Positions 13,847 through 16,963 of a stretch of DNA of 16,963 nt are shown here, in pieces. This stretch comes from UBA993 sp964436815. Lineage in GTDB: Bacteria; Bacillota; Dethiobacteria; DTU022. Positions within the stretch are counted from its first letter, which is position 1; each line of letters starts with the position of its first letter. The stretch covers positions 1 to 16,963 of the forward strand of contig CAYTER010000046.1 of assembly GCA_964436815.1 (NCBI GenBank). Reading direction: 5' to 3'. A program made the position numbers and the translations under genes. The notes beneath the pieces were generated by a model. It was not told the DNA's origin. It saw only the letters and a list, made by a program, of their open reading frames with translations, and did not search any database.

Positions 13847-14677
13847 TTGAAAGAGGGGCAGTGGTATCCCGGTAATATGGCCAGGGCGGTTAACCACCTG
13901 CGCCAGGATCTGAAGATTGTTGATCTGGCGATTGAACTTCTTGATGCACGGATTCCGGCCAGCAGTCACAACCCTGTTTTCAACAGTTTGCTCGAGGGTA
14001 AAAAGCACCTGATATTGCTCCACAAGGCTGACAGAGCAGATGAGAACATCACCGGCCGCTGGCTTTCATCTTTCCGGTCAAATGGACGCATGGCCATGTC
14101 TTTTAGTGTTCACCAGAAACGTTATCTCACCCAGCTTTTAAAATTTCTCAAAGAGCAGGAACACAAACTGCGTCCGACCAGAATTAAAAGGCCTTTACGA
14201 ATGATCATCGTCGGTATACCGAATGTTGGAAAATCGACCATGATCAATTTTTTTGTGCAAAAAGCTGTTACCAGGACAGGTAATCAACCCGGTATCACCA
14301 GAGGCAAACAGTGGATCAGGATTAATCCAGGGCTGGAACTGCTCGATACACCAGGAGTATTATGGCCGAGAATTGATGAGCAGACATCATGGCCACTGGC
14401 AGTTGTCGGAGCGATTCCTCCAAGCCGGATTGATCTCGATGCCATTGCCCGGCGGTTGATTGGCTTTTACCTGGACAACCAGCTGGCTGGGCAGTTAACT
14501 CAACGCTATAACCTTACAACGATCGGATCAGTGGATGAGATGATCGAACAGATCGCCAGATCGCAGGGATGTATACAGGCCGAGGGAAGAATTGATCTTA
14601 ACCGGACTGCATCTCTGCTGTTACGCGATTTTCAGGCAGGCCTGTTGGGCCGGGTGTCCCTGGAAAGGCCGGATTAA
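13847..14677 (+). CDS. rbgA: Ribosome biogenesis GTPase RbgA (YlqF)
   Basis: RbgA is the circularly permuted GTPase needed for late 50S assembly in B. subtilis. The 276-residue protein begins with the QWYPGNMARA block and has permuted motifs in order: G4 HKAD at 59-62, then G1 GIPNVGKST near 122-130, G2 within QPGIT, and G3 LLDTPGVLWP. The C-terminal helical domain (from about 180) contacts rRNA. The G4 motif is NKAD in B. subtilis RbgA; here His replaces Asn (codon CAC at 14021-14023), which may change guanine binding. TTG at 13847 has GAGGTGG at 13832-13838 as SD and lies three bases after the lepB stop codon. Confidence 0.95.
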   Translation: MKEGQWYPGNMARAVNHLRQDLKIVDLAIELLDARIPASSHNPVFNSLLEGKKHLILLHKADRADENITGRWLSSFRSNGRMAMSFSVHQKRYLTQLLKFLKEQEHKLRPTRIKRPLRMIIVGIPNVGKSTMINFFVQKAVTRTGNQPGITRGKQWIRINPGLELLDTPGVLWPRIDEQTSWPLAVVGAIPPSRIDLDAIARRLIGFYLDNQLAGQLTQRYNLTTIGSVDEMIEQIARSQGCIQAEGRIDLNRTASLLLRDFQAGLLGRVSLERPD

Positions 14678-14711
14678 GAATAAACCTTAACGATAATCGG
14701 GAGTAAAGAAG

Positions 14712-15485
14712 CTGAAATTTGAGCACTTAACAATTAAGGAAATAGCTGTTTACCTTGATCAGAAAACTGATCTTACTGCTGCTGAAATCGAAGCTTTACA
14801 AAGCGAACAAAGGCAGGGTGTTACTGCGCTGCTTGAACGTTATAACAGGCGTAAAGCTGCCCGCGAAAAAGAGCGCTGCCGTCTTGAAAATATGTTGATT
14901 GAAGAAAAGAATCTCTGGCAGCAGGGTTACAACATTGTTGCCGGAATTGATGAAGCCGGCCGCGGACCTTTGGCCGGCCCTGTAGTAGCGGCGGCAGTAG
15001 TCTTTTCGCCAGGAACCAGGATAAGTTATCTAAATGATTCAAAGCAGTTAACCGCCAGGAAACGTGAGCTTCTTTTCGATGAAATAATCTTTAAATCAAA
15101 GACTTATGGAATTGGCAGCGCTTCCAGCTCAGAAATTGATCACCTGAATATCCATGCCGCATCTTTCCTGGCTATGGAAAGAGCGCTTAGAAAAATGAGC
15201 CTTGAACCGGATTTTATTCTGGTCGATGGTTTTGTTATTCCCCGGTGCAACTATAAACAAAAGGCAATAACCGGAGGCGATAGTAAATCACTTTCAATCG
15301 CAGCCGCCTCAATCCTGGCTAAAGTAACCAGGGACAAGATGATGCAAAACCTGCATCTAAAATATCCCCGCTATGGATTTTGTCGTAACATGGGCTACGG
15401 AACACTTGAACACCGCCGGGCAATTGCTGAATTCGGACCGTGCAGTGAACACCGCAGAACTTTTAAATTAACCGGAGAATTATGA
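14712..15485 (+). CDS. rnhB: Ribonuclease HII, apparently starting at CTG
   Basis: RNase HII removes ribonucleotides and RNA-DNA hybrids from DNA. The catalytic part begins VAGIDEAGRGPLAGPVV (Asp80, Glu81 in this numbering), with DSKQLTARKR, the LVDGF aspartate and GGDSKSLSIAAASILAKVTRD following. The first ATG in frame (14892) has no SD and would remove 60 residues. Reading the open frame upstream to the TAA at 14694-14696 gives an N terminus LKFEHLTIKEIAVYL, which resembles the start of B. subtilis RnhB (LTVKDIKDRL), and a GGGAGT SD at 14699-14704 lies seven bases before a CTG at 14712. From there the protein is 257 residues, against 255 in B. subtilis. No ATG, GTG or TTG exists in that stretch. 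The stop overlaps an upstream ATG of yraN. Confidence 0.88.
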   Translation: MKFEHLTIKEIAVYLDQKTDLTAAEIEALQSEQRQGVTALLERYNRRKAAREKERCRLENMLIEEKNLWQQGYNIVAGIDEAGRGPLAGPVVAAAVVFSPGTRISYLNDSKQLTARKRELLFDEIIFKSKTYGIGSASSSEIDHLNIHAASFLAMERALRKMSLEPDFILVDGFVIPRCNYKQKAITGGDSKSLSIAAASILAKVTRDKMMQNLHLKYPRYGFCRNMGYGTLEHRRAIAEFGPCSEHRRTFKLTGEL

Positions 15486-15502
15486 ATCCAGGAGTTAACC
15501 CT

Positions 15503-15874
15503 ATGTCTGAAAAACGTCAGCTTGTCGGTAAAATTGGTGAAACATTAGCGGTTAGCTACCTGGCTGAACAGGGTTATCAGATTTTAGAAACTAATTATCG
15601 CAGTGCTTTGGGTGAGATCGATATAGTAGCCCGTGATGGGCATACAACTGTATTGGTAGAGGTCAGAACCCGGACCAGTTTAAGCTTCGGCAGTCCGGAA
15701 GAGTCGATTACAGCTGAAAAGGCTAAACGCCTAAAAAGGATGGCCCAGAGCTATCTGCAGGCACACCGTAACTCTGATGCTGTCTGTCGGCTGGATCTGA
15801 TAGCGGTAATGTTAGATCGGGAAACTCACCGGCTTCAAAGTATAAAACAGATCAAAGGTATCCTTGCCGGTTAG
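15503..15874 (+). CDS. yraN: YraN/UPF0102 family nuclease-like protein
   Basis: The 123-residue protein is of the UPF0102 family, which has a Holliday-junction-resolvase-like PD-(D/E)XK fold; its cellular job is not established, though it usually sits near rnhB and comM/dprA. Visible motifs are GKIGETLAVSYLAEQGY at the start, GEIDIVARDG with Asp40 (residues 37-46) and LVEVRTRTS with Glu53 and Arg55 in place of the textbook Lys. Two starts compete: ATG 15482, overlapping the rnhB stop as ATGA, and ATG 15503 with AGGAG at 15490-15494 perfectly spaced. The latter gives the usual family N terminus and is chosen; the first would add seven residues. Confidence 0.9.
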   Translation: MSEKRQLVGKIGETLAVSYLAEQGYQILETNYRSALGEIDIVARDGHTTVLVEVRTRTSLSFGSPEESITAEKAKRLKRMAQSYLQAHRNSDAVCRLDLIAVMLDRETHRLQSIKQIKGILAG

Positions 15875-15887
15875 GAGCGTAAATAGC

Positions 15888-16358
15888 ATGGTTTATATTG
15901 CTGTAGTTGGCGGCTCTCAGTGTTCTGCTCAAGAATACGCCCAGGCTTATGCTGTCGGGAAAGAAATAGCCCGGGTTAATGCGGTTTTAATTTGTGGTGG
16001 CGGCAGCGGAGTTATGGAAGCCGCGGCAAAAGGTGCTGCTGAAAACGGGGGAATCTCTTTAGGCATATTGCCCGGTGAGCATATTGATCAGGGAAATAGC
16101 TATTTAACCTATGCTATTGCTACCGGCCTGGGTGAGGCCAGGAATGCGATTATTGCCAGGACAGCTGACTTTATGATTGCGGTAGGCGGTGAATATGGTA
16201 CCCTGTCTGAAATAGCCCTGGCCCTGAAGATGGGAAAGCCGGTGATCGGCTTATCCAGCTGGAGTCTTATTGCCCCTCACCCTCCGGGCAGTTCGATCGT
16301 CGCTGCCGAAACAGCTTCTGAATCAGTCGAGAAGGGCTTGTCTCAGGTCAAAAGCTAA
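15888..16358 (+). CDS. TIGR00725-type SLOG/LOG-like Rossmann protein
   Basis: This 156-residue protein has the SLOG Rossmann pattern: a first strand VYIAVVGGS, the nucleotide loop CGGGSGVMEAAAKGA (about 36-50), an EARN block at 83-86 and GGEYGTLSEIALALKMGKPVIGL (100-122). It resembles TIGR00725 proteins, relatives of lysine decarboxylase-like LOG and of the DprA core. LOG enzymes release cytokinin-like bases from nucleotides; the PGGxGTxxE motif of true LOGs reads VGGEYGTLSE here, so enzyme activity is open. The ATG at 15888 has AGGAG at 15873-15877; the frame also opens at TTG 15864 inside yraN, which lacks an SD. It ends 18 bases before the convergent comM stop, with no visible terminator between. 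Confidence 0.85.
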   Translation: MVYIAVVGGSQCSAQEYAQAYAVGKEIARVNAVLICGGGSGVMEAAAKGAAENGGISLGILPGEHIDQGNSYLTYAIATGLGEARNAIIARTADFMIAVGGEYGTLSEIALALKMGKPVIGLSSWSLIAPHPPGSSIVAAETASESVEKGLSQVKS

Positions 16359-16376
16359 ACGGCGCTATGATCTGAA

Positions 16377-16963
16377 TCAAAACTGCCGGTCCAGGCTCCT
16401 GTATTGAACAGCTTCGGCAATATGAAACGCCTCAATAATTTCTGATCCGGCCAGATCGGCAATAGTGCGTGCAACCTTGATAATCCGGTCATGGGCACGC
16501 ATTGAAAGGTTCAGGTTTTGAAAAGACTGGTTTAACAATTTTCTTGCTTCGCCGCTTAAGGGGCAGTATTTTTCAAAATGCCTGGAACGCAACTGGGCAT
16601 TGTTTGTCACTTTAATTCTCCGGTAGCGCTCAAGCTGAACTGCCCTGGCCTGCTCCACCCGGTTGCGAATAGCTGCCGATGATTCCCCTTTCTCTTTTTG
16701 CTGCAATTCTTCCAGCTTTATGCCCGGAACTTCAACCTGTAAATCAATCCGGTCAATCAGCGGCCCTGATAGTTTCTGCCGGTAGCGAAAAATTTGGGTC
16801 GGGCTGCAGCGGCACTCCTGCCTGGGGTTTCCGTAATTGCCGCAGGGGCAAGGATTCATTGAACCGACGAACATGAAATCAGCCGGGTAAGTTACCGTAG
16901 CTGCCACTCTGGTAACGGTAACAATCCGATCCTCTAACGGCTGGCGAAGCGCTTCAAGCACCT
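16377..16963 (-). CDS. comM: ComM/YifB Mg-chelatase-like AAA+ ATPase (3' part only)
   Basis: The reverse-strand frame is open to the right edge and encodes the last ~195 residues of a family that is usually about 500 long, so the N-terminal Lon-like domain and Walker A lie outside. Seen here are the LEALRQPLEDRIVTVTR block, the cysteine cluster MNPCPCGNYG...CRCSP, the sensor region KLSGPLIDRIDLQVEVP and the C-terminal LSMRAHDRIIKVARTIADL helical domain. In Gram-negatives ComM is a hexameric helicase that drives branch migration in natural transformation; the Firmicutes role is less clear. It normally runs in the same direction as rnhB-yraN; here it is convergent. Confidence 0.93.
   Translation of the reverse strand, partial: VLEALRQPLEDRIVTVTRVAATVTYPADFMFVGSMNPCPCGNYGNPRQECRCSPTQIFRYRQKLSGPLIDRIDLQVEVPGIKLEELQQKEKGESSAAIRNRVEQARAVQLERYRRIKVTNNAQLRSRHFEKYCPLSGEARKLLNQSFQNLNLSMRAHDRIIKVARTIADLAGSEIIEAFHIAEAVQYRSLDRQF

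Noticed and set aside
14694..14892. Frameshift or pseudogene explanation for the rnhB 5' region
   Set aside because: The extension is in the same frame as the catalytic part with no internal stop; only the start codon is unusual.
1..16963. Mobile element, CRISPR array, tRNA, rRNA or SRP RNA
   Set aside because: No transposase, regularly spaced repeats, tRNA cloverleaf or rRNA/SRP RNA motifs were found on reading both strands.

Overview
This window is a conserved chromosomal housekeeping block from an endospore-forming, Gram-positive-type bacterium, most likely Bacillota of the Clostridia grade. I base this on gene order (the Bacillus-like smc-ftsY-ylxM-ffh-rpsP-khpA-rimM-trmD-rplS-lepB-rbgA-rnhB run), a SpoVS gene, a Cys4-type L32, strong AGGAGG-like Shine-Dalgarno (SD) sites and frequent TTG/GTG starts. 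I cannot name the species.

Layout. 1-486: a short leader with an extended -10 promoter and a membrane-anchored NusG-domain-II protein. 550-2841: a consensus sigma-A promoter, then yceD, rpmF (missed by a 60-residue cutoff), plsX and acpP, with a hairpin between rpmF and plsX. The fapR and fabH/D/G/F genes that often sit here are absent. 2842-3067 holds no gene. 3068-8638: rnc, spoVS, a terminator-like hairpin, smc and ftsY (overlapping by ATGA), closed by a strong terminator. 8745-9173: a lone reverse-strand RDD membrane protein splits the usual ftsY-ylxM junction, and a perfect 14-bp inverted repeat lies over its likely promoter. 9369-13297: ylxM-ffh (signal recognition particle) and rpsP-khpA-rimM-trmD-rplS (ribosome assembly and tRNA modification). 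13316-16358: lepB, rbgA, rnhB, yraN and a SLOG/TIGR00725 protein. 16377-16963: the 3' part of a comM/yifB gene, convergent and running off the right edge.

The genes fall into linked jobs: lipid precursor supply (PlsX, ACP), RNA processing (RNase III, RNase HII), chromosome segregation (Smc), protein targeting and export (FtsY, YlxM, Ffh, LepB) and ribosome biogenesis (YceD, L32, S16, KhpA, RimM, TrmD, L19, RbgA).

I found no convincing new multi-gene system, mobile element, CRISPR array or RNA gene. The points most worth a second look are an apparent CTG start for rnhB, the inverted repeat before the RDD gene, changed motif residues in RbgA (G4), Smc (ABC signature) and TrmD, and the stripped-down fatty-acid locus with repeats around plsX. 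Several starts were moved to SD-supported positions (yceD, smc, ylxM, khpA, rplS, yraN, SLOG gene).
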